Shown here: piece after piece, positions 45,035 to 55,633 of the stretch
How the letters are laid out: the number at the start of each line of letters is the position of its first letter
How positions within the stretch are numbered: the stretch's first letter is position 1
Source of the DNA: Epichloe hybrida
Lineage: Eukaryota > Ascomycota > Sordariomycetes > Hypocreales > Clavicipitaceae
Reading direction: 5' to 3'
NCBI GenBank assembly: GCA_019022495.1
Contig: JAFEKR010000018.1
Span: 186,001 to 250,000, forward strand
Length of the DNA stretch: 64,000 bases
The notes under the pieces: model-generated
What the model saw: only the letters and a program-made list of their open reading frames with translations
Databases searched by the model: none
Told to the model about the DNA's origin: nothing
Made by a program: the position numbers and the translations under genes

Positions 45035-46116
45035 GAACAAGAGGGCGGTTATTGACTCTGTTGTGTGTGTCTTGTGGGCCACGCGAGTCGACATGTTTCA
45101 CGTCGAGCATGTGCTCTTTCTTCATCCGTGCCGCCCTCGTTGTGGGTGAGTTTTGCCCTCTGTTCCGACACGTGGGCTCACGCGCGATTTGGCCCGAATC
45201 CCACGCGGTACATTGAGGATTGAATGCATGGCGAGGCAGCAGAGGTTGGATCCAGGCAGGCCGAGAAAGCCGGTGGTGGATTTGCCGATCGGTAAAGGCC
45301 GGAAACTCCCGCCGCTGACAGGGGGGAAGGGGGATTTCGCGGCTGCGTCCTGGTGACCGCGAATTTGGTCCAGGCGTTTCGACTCGTTGTCGTCGTACAC
45401 TAATTCACAAATGTACGAAATCTACGGACTGCATAGCAGTAAATAACGGAGACAGCGGCTAGGACGAACAGGGACCCTATGTAACTGTGACCATGAATAA
45501 TTTACATGGAAGAATAACAATTCTTCCACGGAGTAGCAGCGCTTAAAAATACCCCGTGCATTTTCCTCGTAGCTCTCTAAGTAGTGCTACTTGTAGCTGA
45601 TTACGGCCGTTGGCATCGGTGTCACAGGCAACCTACTAGGGTTTTCAGGGGTAGACCGAAGAAATACATACATGTAGGTATTGGCTTCTTCATCTATTCT
45701 AGAATAGTCCGCAGTCTATGTACGTTAGGAAAGAAAGGTATCGAGGGAATCGGCCCACTGCGCGATTTACGCGAGGGGGCGGACACCACGTGACACGGGC
45801 CCACGCTACCCGCGCCGCGGTCGGCCCGAACAGGTGGGCCGCCGACGCTTACATGTACTCCAGCAGATAATCCGTACGGATCCGTAGCCGCGGCATGTAA
45901 ATAATTGGGGGGGGGGGGAGCCCCGTGAGTAAGTGAGCAAGTGGGGAAGCGCATGGCATGGCCGCGGACCAAAATTGGAAATCCACGCCATAATCGCTAG
46001 AGACAAAAAAAAGAAGAAATTTAAAAAAACATATAGAAAATGTCGTGCCCACCCTGCATTCTCCTTGTATCAAACGCCGACAACAAGTCATCGCAAACGC
46101 AGACGCACCGCCCATC
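45035..46116. other. Intergenic with palindromic TAATCCGTACGGAT upstream of the first cupin gene
   Basis: 1.1 kb with no gene. The palindrome ATCCGTACGGAT at 45870-45881 lies about 240 bp 5' of the cupin ATG. A G-run sits at about 45907-45919. Confidence 0.5.
45868..45881. promoter_or_regulatory. TAATCCGTA palindromic element (cupin 1 upstream)
   Basis: Contains a perfect 12-bp palindrome (ATCCGTACGGAT). The 9-mer TAATCCGTA also occurs upstream of cupin 2 and of the second membrane protein. Binding factor unknown; regulatory role is inferred. Confidence 0.4.
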
Positions 46117-46732
46117 ATGCTCCTGCCGACGCCGTGTTACATGGCAGCGCTCGCTCTCCCCCTCGGAGCCGCAGTCGCCGCCGCCGCTGCCGCAGCCACG
46201 GACCCCGACGCCGGACCGATTGACGCGCGCTCCGCCAGCCAAGTAATCGACCGCCTGCGGCTCGCGCCCAACGCCGAAGGGGGCTTCTACGCGCAGACGT
46301 TCGAGGACCCGAGCAGGGTCGTCGGCGGAGGGAACCGCTCCGTCAGCACCCTCATCTACTACCTTCTCGAGGGGGCCGAGGGCTATTCCAGATGGCACCG
46401 CGTCGACGCCGCAGAGGTATGGCATTACTATGCCGGGGCACCGCTTACGCTGTCGCTGTCGCGGGATGACGGCGCGCCCGTCGCGGAGCATGTGCTTGGC
46501 CCGGACATCTTCCATGGACAGGCGCCGCAGGTCGTGGTTCCCGGGAATGTGTGGCAGCGGGCACGGTCTGCTGGGTCGTGGACGTTGGTGGGCACCACGG
46601 GTGAGTTCTTGCTTCTTGTATATCGTGGCATCAATGACTGACGCGCAATCTCCTTCTCTAGTTGCGCCGGGCTTCACTACGGGCGGCTTTCTTCTGGCGC
46701 CCCCGGGTTGGAAGCCCAGAGGGTCCTGCTGA
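46117..46732 (+). CDS. DUF985-type cupin (YML079W-like), paralogue 1
   Basis: Two exons (46117-46600, 46662-46732), 184 aa. The cupin_5 pattern is complete: SASQVIDRLRLAPNAEGGFYAQTFEDP, STLIYYLLEGAEGYSRWHRVDAAEVWHYYAGAPLTLSLSRDDG, VLGPDIFHGQAPQVVVPGNVWQRARSAGSWTLVGTT-VAPGF. The WHR/EVWHYY His and Glu residues are the putative metal or ligand pocket. Unlike its paralogue at 49435 it has an Ala-rich hydrophobic N-terminus (MAALALPLGAAVAAAAAAA) that could be a signal peptide, and a shortened C-terminus. The start is ATG 46117 or 46141. The intron splits VGTT/VAPGF, a junction that is continuous in the paralogue. Biochemical function of the family is unknown. Confidence 0.83.
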
Positions 46733-46914
46733 TGCACCGGTTGATGTGGAAGCGGTGCGGGTATATGGTCTTTACAGAGTCTGGTGCATGAAACTATGAA
46801 TCAAGTCATCAGTTGCGAGTCTTGTGTGAAAAAAAAATACCTATCCTTTTACACGACTTTTCCCAATCCTTTCGTCGTCATTTGTCGCCGTTCTTCTTAT
46901 TTTTACCGACGGCA

Positions 46915-48027
46915 TTATTGCCTCGAGTTCAGGTAGCAGATTGGAGCTAGGCTCTCGATACTCCGAGACCTCAGGCGATGCCCATGCCCCCCTTCTGCCA
47001 GTTGGAAGCCATCAATGTCTCCCGCCGGGTCCACGCTCGACTTCTTGCTGTTGTCTCTCGCACCATGCCCTTCGCTCTCTCTCGGGCCGCTATTGATCTC
47101 GGGTTCGCTTCTGATGTAGATTCCCCCACTTGCAGGCTGTTGGATGATATTGATGAGGCGGTTCAGAATGACGAATTCGACTTTGAGCTTGATGCCATAC
47201 ACGCACGGCTTGAAAGCCCCTTGCAGGAGGAAAAGGTTGGCACATTGGATGCCAACAAGTACAATGTCGAGCACGATGATCAGAGTGTTGGCGTAAATGA
47301 GGTGCCACAGCACCGCTTTCTGTTCCTTCGCTTGCGACTGGTGCTCGTGGCCAGCCATGGAAGATGGCGTAGACCATGACCGCTCTCGCAGTGGAGATCG
47401 CCCGCGCAAGTATGTGCGTGTCTGAAATATGTACAGGATGCTGAGGCTTGTTTCCTGGGCGAAGAAGACGAAGAGCTGAACACGATCCCAGACGAGGTTG
47501 AAGGAAGAAAGGGCCGGATTTACATTCGTCGATTGCTACGCCAAGGAGGAAGCCACTGTCAGCAAATCTCACTCACGAGTCACGCCCCCCCTTTAGTTTT
47601 CAAAATGACAAAGTAATGGAGCACATACAGCCAATATGCCGATGACAATGGTCGATAGTGAAAACACAATCGAATTGAATATCAAGACGAACTTGATGGC
47701 TCTCAGGACCGATGCCGTGCGCATCAGCAGATGCAAGCGTGAGTAGAGGACCCAGCTCTGGGGAATGACCATGATCAACCATGTCAGATAAATCATGGTG
47801 ACGGATGGCACCGCATCATTCCACACACCAAAGTCGGCGAGAATGATGAACAGCGGCTGTAGAATGACGCCCCACGAGGTGAGAGCGCATGACCAAAAGT
47901 ACAACCCTTGGCGTCGCTTGAAGAGGAGGAATAAGGATATGTTGATCTCCACCCCGATGTACCACGCGACGCCAATGAAGGCGGCCATCGTCATGGACAT
48001 GGGCAAGTCTTGCTTGATGTCGTACAT
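46915..48027 (-). CDS. Seven-helix fungal membrane protein (DUF7703-like), paralogue 1
   Basis: Two exons (48027-47629, 47535-46915), 339 aa. The N-terminal half has helices in MTMAAFIGVAWYIGVEINISLFLLF, YFWSCALTSWGVILQPLFIIL, VTMIYLTWLIMVIPQSWVLYSRLHLL and AIKFVLIFNSIVFSLSTIVIGI. After the intron come WDRVQLFVFFAQETSLSILYIF, LWHLIYANTLIIVLDIVLVGI and the conserved YGIKLKVEFVILNRLINI. It shares the order GLYFWS, VLYSRLHL, FFAQE/FFLQE, ILYIFQT/AFYIKSC and KLKxEFxILNRL with the protein at 55634-56458, so the two are paralogues. The C-terminal ~70 residues are hydrophilic. I think the family is DUF7703 but cannot confirm. It sits between the two cupin genes, on the opposite strand. Confidence 0.78.
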
Positions 48028-48850
48028 TTTCTAGCCTCTGCGCCGACGGGGCCCACCTATGGAGTTGTATCCTCGTGATTATTATCAAGGCCGAACTTGC
48101 TGTACTGGTGATATATGTATTATGCTCTCGGGTTGCTGCAATTGGGAGAACTGAAAGTCTGTAGGAAGGGATCGAGTGGGAACGGGCCGAATCTGAAACA
48201 AGCAAGCCAGCGCGGAGAGGCACGGCTATTTCTCTATTGCAGTCAATGGCAGCTCTTATGCTGCCTGCCTACCTGCCTACGTACCGCACCGTTGGATGAG
48301 GCTTGGTACGTTGTGCGATGAAAGGTGGCACACACGCGACAAGTTGTTGAATGCACCAGACTGTCTTGATCTTTGTCCACATTGTTTGAGATCCGGAGCA
48401 GGAGGAGATGCCGTCGCTAATTCAGTGTGTCTATCTTTGAGGGGGGGGAGGCAAGGGTGCCGGGACTCGACCGGGAATCTGGTCCATGAATGCCGGTTGG
48501 CGAAAACTGATCGTCGCGGCCGTCAGCACGCAGCACGCAGCACGCAGCAACCAGACCAGACCGAGCCAGATGCATCATGCAACGGCAGCGTCGGCGAGTA
48601 ATATGTACGGAGTATGGCTGTAATAATATTATGGCCGCGGCTCCAAAGCAGGTAATAGAAGGCGCGAGGGAACGTCGCCACGTCGAGGTAGCATTGGACG
48701 GCGATGCTGCGTAATATGGTTAGGCAGGTGGGAAAGCTGGCATTGCAGCTGCACTGTGGATGCGTACATAGGTTTCGGATTCTAATTCGGGAAGAGATGA
48801 AGACATGGAGGCCGTCGTGGCGTTATTATCGTGTATGAATATCGTATCTG

Positions 48851-48890
48851 TCTGGTCTCACTCTGGTCTCACTCTGGTCTCACTCTGGTC
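48851..48890. repeat. 11-bp tandem repeat (TCTGGTCTCAC)
   Basis: About 3.6 perfect copies in non-coding DNA. Confidence 0.85.
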
Positions 48891-48930
48891 AGCTCGTCAC
48901 CGGCTCGCCCCGAATGCGACTCACTGGCTT

Positions 48931-49006
48931 TCGTCTCGCACCGTCTCGCACCGTCTCGCACCGTCTCGCACCGTCTCGCACCGTCTCGCACCGTCTCGCA
49001 CCGTCT
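48931..49006. repeat. 10-bp tandem repeat (CCGTCTCGCA)
   Basis: Six perfect copies at 48941-49000, preceded by a one-mismatch copy and followed by a partial copy. No spacers, so not a CRISPR array. Confidence 0.9.
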
Positions 49007-49302
49007 TCTTACTGTATAACCGTCCCGTTCTGTTCCGCACGCTTCATGCAAGGCTGCCCTCCCCGCAAGGTTGACTTGGCCCTTTGAAGGTTGACATGGT
49101 TCAAAAAGTCTCGTCACCGTTCTTTCTTGTGATGTGATGTGATGGAATGCATCGTCGTCGCAGGGCAGGTTTGGTCTGGTGGCTCCTGCCTCCTGCCTGC
49201 TCCTGCTGACTTGCCTTGCCCGGTGGAGTGGAGTCAGTAGACTTGGCAAGTTGGTCACGACTTGAGACTTCAGACCTCTGCTTGCCCCCCCGCAACTCCT
49301 AC

Positions 49303-49329
49303 TACGGATTAAAAAGCTCCTAATCCGTA
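49303..49329. promoter_or_regulatory. Inverted repeat TACGGATTA / TAATCCGTA upstream of cupin 2
   Basis: Two perfect 9-bp half-sites (49303-49311 and 49321-49329) in inverted orientation with a 9-bp spacer, about 106 bp 5' of the cupin 2 ATG. Candidate binding site for a dimeric regulator (inference). Confidence 0.45.
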
Positions 49330-49434
49330 CGCATTGCTCTGATAGTCCTCAACCGCCGTCGACCAATACTTTTCCAAATATAATCCCTCCCACCTCCTAA
49401 TACTGAGCACAAAATCCCCTTCGAACCGTCCGCC

Positions 49435-49899
49435 ATGGCCACGACACGCACGGCCAAGCACGTCATCGCCGCGCTTAACCTCGTACCCCATCCAGAGAAA
49501 GGCTTCTTTGTCGAGACATTTCGCGACCCGGCAGCCTCAGCCGACGGCCGCGCAGCAAGCACCTACATCTACTACCTTCTCGAGGGCGAGGCAGGCTTAT
49601 CGCACTGGCACCGCGTCCTCGACGCCGTCGAGGTCTGGCACTACTACGCCGGCGCGCCCCTGCAGCTCTCGCTGTCCCGGGACGATGGCGAGCCTGTCCG
49701 TCATGTAGTTCTCGGCCCTGATGTCTGGAAAGGTCAGAGGCCACAGGTCATCGTGGGGCGCGGGGAGTGGCAGCACGCCCTGTCCCTGGGCGACTGGACA
49801 CTGGTCGGCTGCTCTGTCGCGCCCGGTTTCGATTTCAAGAGCTTTGAGATGGCAAAGCCCGGGTGGGAGCCCGAGGGTGCAGGGAAAAAGCAGGAGTAA
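49435..49899 (+). CDS. DUF985-type cupin (YML079W-like), paralogue 2
   Basis: Single exon, 154 aa: TAKHVIAALNLVPHPEKGFFVETFRDP, STYIYYLLEGEAGLSHWHRVLDAVEVWHYYAGAPLQLSLSRDDGEPV, VLGPDVWKGQRPQVIVGRGEWQHALSLGDWTLVGCSVAPGFDFKSFEMAKPGWEPEG. The sequence runs in register with paralogue 1 through the whole cupin barrel, retains the full C-terminus that paralogue 1 has lost, and has neither signal-like N-terminus nor intron. Probably cytosolic. Substrate unknown; yeast YML079W of this family has a cupin fold with no assigned activity. Confidence 0.88.
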   Translation: MATTRTAKHVIAALNLVPHPEKGFFVETFRDPAASADGRAASTYIYYLLEGEAGLSHWHRVLDAVEVWHYYAGAPLQLSLSRDDGEPVRHVVLGPDVWKGQRPQVIVGRGEWQHALSLGDWTLVGCSVAPGFDFKSFEMAKPGWEPEGAGKKQE

Positions 49900-50710
49900 T
49901 ACCGCGGAATTCCGGTTATCGGCAGTGAGACAATGCGACAATGATGCCCACGGAACGGTGCTGACGTGTGAAAGCTAATTTGTAGCGTGGGCGGTGGGCG
50001 GACCCTTTGTTGGGGGCCGAACAATATTAAGATGCATTTGCTTGTGGACTTGTTGGTGAATGTTGAAGAATGCCGTGAAACGAATTGCAGCGTGCAAGAA
50101 ACACACCCCTTGTTCCCATGCCATAGTCCGTGCATGTACATATTGGTCTCCTTGCCCGTCCCACCCCGTCGCGACAAACGATCCGCTTCTCCCGGGTTGA
50201 ACGACGCATGGCACTGTCCGCTTGCCATTGATTTACAATGAGTCATGCGCAAAGGCACCACTGAAGTGTATCACCACGGAGTGCGTCCGTATCACTCCGT
50301 ACATGGGCAAGGGGGACGTCTACCGACTTGTCCACCGGCCCGAGCCGTCCCGGGCCGTCGGGATGTTCGCCGAACCTGGCACTTGATCCTGATGCTGATC
50401 CACAAAGGCTTTGAAACGCGAAACCCTTACTACCGAGGTAATATTATCAAGTGTATTTCGGGCGCTCATCCCGACGAAGCAGACACTTTCCACTCGTGGA
50501 GTCTACGGGTGCGTTCCGCGGACTCCTCAGCACATCGACAGATTGCACATCACGACTTCCAGCCGGATCGATCCTCTGGTCCTCCCACAGCCGAGTCCGT
50601 CGGCATCCTCCGCCAGAGATGGCTCCGCAGAACATGTCGACGCGCCGCGCAACTTCACGATACATAGGCATTGATGAGCAGACGCATTTTGTACGCGACG
50701 AGACAAACTG

Positions 50711-50745
<35 letters not shown>

Positions 50746-51297
50746 ATGCCCTCATGTCCGATGAGATGCAATTCGCTCAAGTCACCTTCTTTTTGCATCC
50801 GCAACGTAGCTACATCTAGCCATGCATTCATTGCTCGGCACCCCAGGACTCTCTCGCACATCATGGAAAAGACGTGCGCGCCGATATTTGACATGGTCCT
50901 TGTTTGAAGACGAACATACAATCGAAACAACATACTGTGTACCGGTACATAGTGCCGCGATAGAAGCCAATCTGCTGCTTCCTGGAAATTCATGCTGTCC
51001 ATTCGTCCGTCCGGCCCAAGAAATGGGATACCAAAATCAACAAGTATAACAAGAATACGCGGCCCATGTAGACAATGCTCCCCTCCTCGGATGAAACGCG
51101 ACGGAAAGACGGCCGTCAAAACTCCCGTTTTCATGCTCATAGATGGTCATTATGGAATAAAGGAAAGTACATAGGGAACCCGTACAAAGGGGGAGCTGTG
51201 TTTGCGATGGCTTTCTCTCTCTCTCTCTCTTTCTCTCTCTCTTCCTCTCTCTCTCTTCTGGTTTATTCCATCTCCGTGGACGGCAAGAGAATTCCAT
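49900..51297. other. Intergenic with A33 tract and TC-rich microsatellite
   Basis: 1.4 kb, no gene recognised. Holds a 33-A homopolymer (50711-50743) and a (TC)n microsatellite (51213-51258) in the probable 3'UTR of the LAMMER kinase. Confidence 0.5.
50711..50743 (+). repeat. Poly-A tract, 33 A
   Basis: Uninterrupted A run in non-coding DNA. It could be a retrotransposed 3' end or simple slippage; no target-site duplication was identified. Confidence 0.8.
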
Positions 51298-54139
51298 TTA
51301 GCTCGCATAGTGTTGGTAGCGAGCATGTTCCTGTTCGAGTCGTTTTCTTTCCAGTCGAATTTTGGCCGCTTCGGTACCATCATCCGGTTGGGCGACTTCT
51401 TTGAACCACGGGTGATTCAAGGCTTGTTTCGCAGTGATGCGCTGCGCAGGGTCGTAAACAAAGATTTTTCGAAGCAAATCAAGAAACTGTTTGAAGAATG
51501 GGTTGTTTGACGGAATAATGTCCTGATTCATTTGTTAGCAGGCTGTCGGGTTGGACGTGATCCACCAGTACAAAGAGGCGTACATTGAGGTGCTTCATGG
51601 CCTTGACAAATCTCCTTGATCCCCTCGTTGTGTCTGGAGCGGGATAGTCCAGCTTGAGGCGTTTGAAGTACCTATACAGGGTTAGCAAAAGGCTGATTTT
51701 GTTCACAATTGCCGAAAGGTGGGTGGGTGGACAACTCTGTGCTTACTTGGACGCCGGATTCCCACCACTCCTCGCAGACATCTTGTTCACCGTTTGCACG
51801 AGATGGCTGTCTATCCTCGAGCCAACGACGGCCTCCATCATGGCCAGATGCTCCAGGTTCTCGTGCGTTTGGAACAGCGCATCACCGGTGAAGAATTCAA
51901 CCAGGATGCAGCCAATGCTCCAAATATCGCAAGGGAATGACCACCCCAGTCCCAGGATGATCTCGGGCGCTCGGTAGTGCCGAGTCGACACCACAGACGA
52001 ATGATACTCATCTTGAAAGGTGGCGGACCCGAAATCGATCAGCCGGATTTCAGTGTTGAGCAAGACTCGACGTTGCGAAGCTTGCCTGTTGATGGTGGTG
52101 GAGGAGGAGGGTATTTTCCGGTTGTATGTGAAGGTCTGGTAGGTGTCGTCTGCCAGGAGGATGTTTTCAGGTTTGAGGTCGGTGTGTATCAAATTGAGAT
52201 CATGCAGGACTATCGTTCATCATGACCATTAGTTAAATTTTTTTTTTTGTCGCACGACATGGTCGGCGCGGGTGCTTGGACTCACAGGCTACGCTCGTGA
52301 ATAACTGACGAGCAAAGTTTTGAATCTGGCTGTTAGGAAAAGGTACAAAACCATTGCCTTTCAGAAAGTCAAAGACACTTTGGCCAAGGAGATCCATGAC
52401 GATGCAGATATGACCGCGGTAGTCGAAACAGTCCCTCAAGTGTATGCATCTGTTCCTGTTTTCATTGTCATTGGCTTTCAGAGTGGCCAGGACTCTCAGT
52501 TCGATCCTCGATGCATCGCGGTATTTCTGCACCGACCGGATGATTTTTACCGCGACGGCCTCGTTTCGCTTCCGATCGCGGGCCTGGACTACTTTGCCAA
52601 AAGTTCCTTGGCCAAGAAGACGACTGATTTTGTCTAAAAGATGCATGAGCGTTTGAAGAGTTGGCATTGTGGGACAGGGAGGAACAAAAAAAAGAGGCGG
52701 CAACTGTGGAGGAACATACATTTGTCGGTCAGCTCCGCATCAGGAACGACAATATAGTGACCATGCTCATCATCAACCTCGACATTTTTCGAATATTGCT
52801 GCTACGTGAAGCGGCCTGCATTAGCATCATGTTTTCCACGAGGAATGGCATGCCGTCACACTTGGTGGTGCCCGGCTGGAAACGGAAGCCCTAGTGCCGA
52901 GAGGCGCCGAGAGGCAGGCTGTTGGGCTGGCAAAGGGGATGGCAGGGGATGACAGGGGATAGCAGGGGGGAGGGGGGGAGAAGAATCTGGAGCAACTCAC
53001 GTCATGTACGACTCGGACGTGAACATCGGAAACCTTTTTCGGCGGCAGCGGTGGCGGTTTGTATGTGAGGAATGGGCCACCTAGACCGTCAATGTCCCGG
53101 CGTTTTGCATCGTTGGCGGTCTGCTGACGGGTGGTCCGCTTGCGCTTGAGAGGAGCGGGAGCTGCCTCCCCCCCATATTGACTGTTGGACGATAGTGACG
53201 TGGGCGCAGTGGTGTTGTGAACGGAGTTTGTGCGGTCACTCGAGAGAGTAGAGACGGTGGATTTTGCGTTTTGCAACGGCTGTTTTGTGTGGGAGCCCAC
53301 ATATTGTACGTGGTAGCCAGGGGCAGCGTCGTCTCGCCGTCTTCGCTTCACGGGCTGGCGAACAGCAGCGGTAGCATTGGCATGGTAGGAAGCAGCACCC
53401 GTCGGGGCGACGCTGTTTGCGTTTGACGATGGCAACGTTCGACCGGTTTTGGCTTTGGCTTTGGCTTCCGGCTCGGGGGTGTCATCGATGACGATGATTT
53501 CTTTGGGCAAACCATTTCGATAAAAAGTATTCCAGTCGGGCTCGCGGGAGCGACGGCGTTTCCGCGAGGGGGGATCGTCGGTCACGGCCCCGGCAGCGGC
53601 AGCGGCAGGGGCCGTTGCAGTAGCTGTGGCCGTTCCGCTGGCCATTGCAGACGAGTGGTAGTTGTGGTCGATGTGGTGGCGGGGCGTTGTCGGAATCGAG
53701 GGCTCGACGTGATCGCGATGTAGATAGTGGCCGTGGGGAGGGGTGACCAAGACCGGCGGCGGTGGTTGGAGGTTGTGGTTCTGGGGAATGTCATCCGACG
53801 AGGAATGGCTGGCAGTATGGCTGGCAGTATGGCTGGCAGCGTGGCTCACGGGCTGGTAAAAGGGCAAGAGACGTGCCGTGCCTGACGAAGACGACGAAGA
53901 TGTTGGCACGGACGGGTTGACGGATGCAATAGAGAATTGGCAGCCGTCGAGCGATAATTTGCGGCTGCGGACGTCGGCGTCGGGTGGTGGAGATGGTGTT
54001 GGTGGTGGTGCTGGAGCGAGTGGTGCGAGTGGTGCGAGTGGTGCGAGTGGTGGCCGTGAGCGTGACCGGCGTGGCTATGATGAGCGTGTGCGTGGTGGTA
54101 GTGAGGGAGCGAGGCCACGGCCGTCGTGGGCGTCGACAT
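51298..54139 (-). CDS. LAMMER (CLK/KNS1/Lkh1) dual-specificity kinase
   Basis: Exons: 54139-54067 (tentative), 54010-53001, 52798-52720, 52633-52286, 52209-51747, 51671-51584, 51522-51298; phases agree; about 761 aa. The catalytic domain holds [58 protein letters not shown] and the signature region [29 protein letters not shown] kinases phosphorylate SR splicing factors and regulate growth and septation in fungi. The N-terminus is disordered, His/Ser-rich, with [19 protein letters not shown] basic signals. The first coding segment ([16 protein letters not shown]) is in another frame from the rest. A 56-nt intron (54011-54066, donor GTCACG, acceptor CTCCAG) restores phase but lacks a strong branch site. 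The small exon at 52720-52798 ([25 protein letters not shown]) is well supported, with an acceptor at 52799 or 52802. Confidence 0.88.
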
Positions 54140-55633
54140 GCCTCTGAGGTGCTTTTCCCCGGCAGTCGGGGGACGGGGCGAGGTTGTTGAGCAACCGGTA
54201 TATTGATGGGATCGTCGCTGGGTTTGGAGTTGTTGTCGCAGGCAGATGAAGAGATGGATGATGACGGACCAGGACGGAAGTGGTTTGTGGTGGTTGTCGA
54301 CGATGGGGGAAAAAGAAGAACGACGAGCGAGGTGCAGGGCGCACTGTGGTGGCCCGGGAATCGATAAGTTTGGGCCAGCAGCGAAGCAGCCGCCGCGTGC
54401 GTACACATACGGCATTCGGTGCGCAGATCTGGGGATGACACGGGGGCGAGTTCTGCTGAGCTGCGGCAGCACTGGGCGCTGTAATTAGCGTCTGGCACGG
54501 CCCCGGCTGCTCAAGAGCCCAACAATTGACCCATCAGAATACACTACATGTAGGGCAGGCCCCAAGGGCACGGGGGAAATGGGGGAAGATGGGCCCGTTC
54601 AGATGGCTGACTTGTCCACTGGCCATGCACAGTGGTGTGTGTACAGTGACTGTGCATGTCACGTCGTTGTCCATTGTCCAGCTAGCTGATTGACGAGTTA
54701 TCCGTCGCCCGTCGCTACACCCGGTGCTGCAATCACCAATGTTAACTGCTGGAATCCCGTGCATCGAGCGTCGTGCATCGAGCGTCGTGCATCGCGCTCT
54801 GCCCAAGTTTCTCTTTCTTGCATCTTGTCGTGGTTCGGGACGCGGAGCATTCTTCCCAGGCCGCACCAGCGACCACACGTTGCGCTGCAGCCTCGGAGAC
54901 GGTGGGTTGCCGAGCGACATGATGGGTGGGCACCGCCTTGGTGTCGTCGGGTTGGCCCTAATACATAATAATGGTTTGGTTTGCCCACGAGGGCTAGAGG
55001 CTATTACCTAATAGGGAGCGAGTCGTGCTGCCACAGGTTCTGCCAAGCGGGGGCCGGTAGACACGGGGCTTTTTCAGCATGAATGTGCTGCAACGTCGAG
55101 GCCCTGAAGTCAATCATGATTCATGCGCGCCCGAGCTCTATGTACGCTTTCTCCCCACCTTTGAACCAACCGTCTCGCCCGCACCATTACACAATACATG
55201 TAGAGATGTAGTGAGAGGGAGGAAGAGGAAAAGAAGAGAAGAACAAAAGCACCTTGATTTCCCTTTACTATATGTTCACACGTAGTGTAACGAAAAAAAA
55301 AAAAATCCGTTATTGGCCCGCCCGTCTCCACGTCTTGTTGAAGAAGTCGGGCATTCGACACCCAGGAACGTCGTCGCCTTGCATGGCAGGACCGCCCACC
55401 ACAAAGGTCATCGCCAGAGTGACACGGGAAAACATTGCATATCAAAAGTCAAGACCGGACAGCTTCTCCAACGACGACGGAACACGGTGGGTTCGTTGAT
55501 TTCCCCAGGCCAATCTCCGAGAAGTGTGGCACACGCCAACAATGGGAAATATGCCAGTCACGCAGTCAACAAAGAACATTCCGCGAAAAGACTCTTCTTC
55601 ATTTTCTCACAGGGTACTTAATATACACTCTCG
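54140..55633. other. Intergenic, no gene seen
   Basis: 1.5 kb between the LAMMER 5' region and the 3' end of the second membrane protein. A short direct repeat (GCATCGAGCGTCGT) lies near 54761-54790. Confidence 0.5.

Larger units (their letters stand above)
48028..49434. other. Intergenic with two minisatellites
   Basis: 1.4 kb containing an 11-bp repeat (48851-48890), a 10-bp repeat (48931-49006), an exact TACGGAGTA (48606-48614) and an inverted TACGGATTA/TAATCCGTA pair (49303-49329) upstream of cupin 2. No gene seen. Confidence 0.55.

Noticed and set aside
48455..48500. tRNA-like fragment on the minus strand
   Set aside because: The apparent T-loop lacks the TTC start and no cloverleaf forms upstream.
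48931..49006. Possible CRISPR-like array
   Set aside because: Direct 10-bp repeats with no unique spacers, in a eukaryotic genome.
53791..54498. Large Thr/Arg-rich minus-strand frame over the LAMMER 5' region
   Set aside because: Alternative frame of the histidine repeat and promoter; no conserved sequence.
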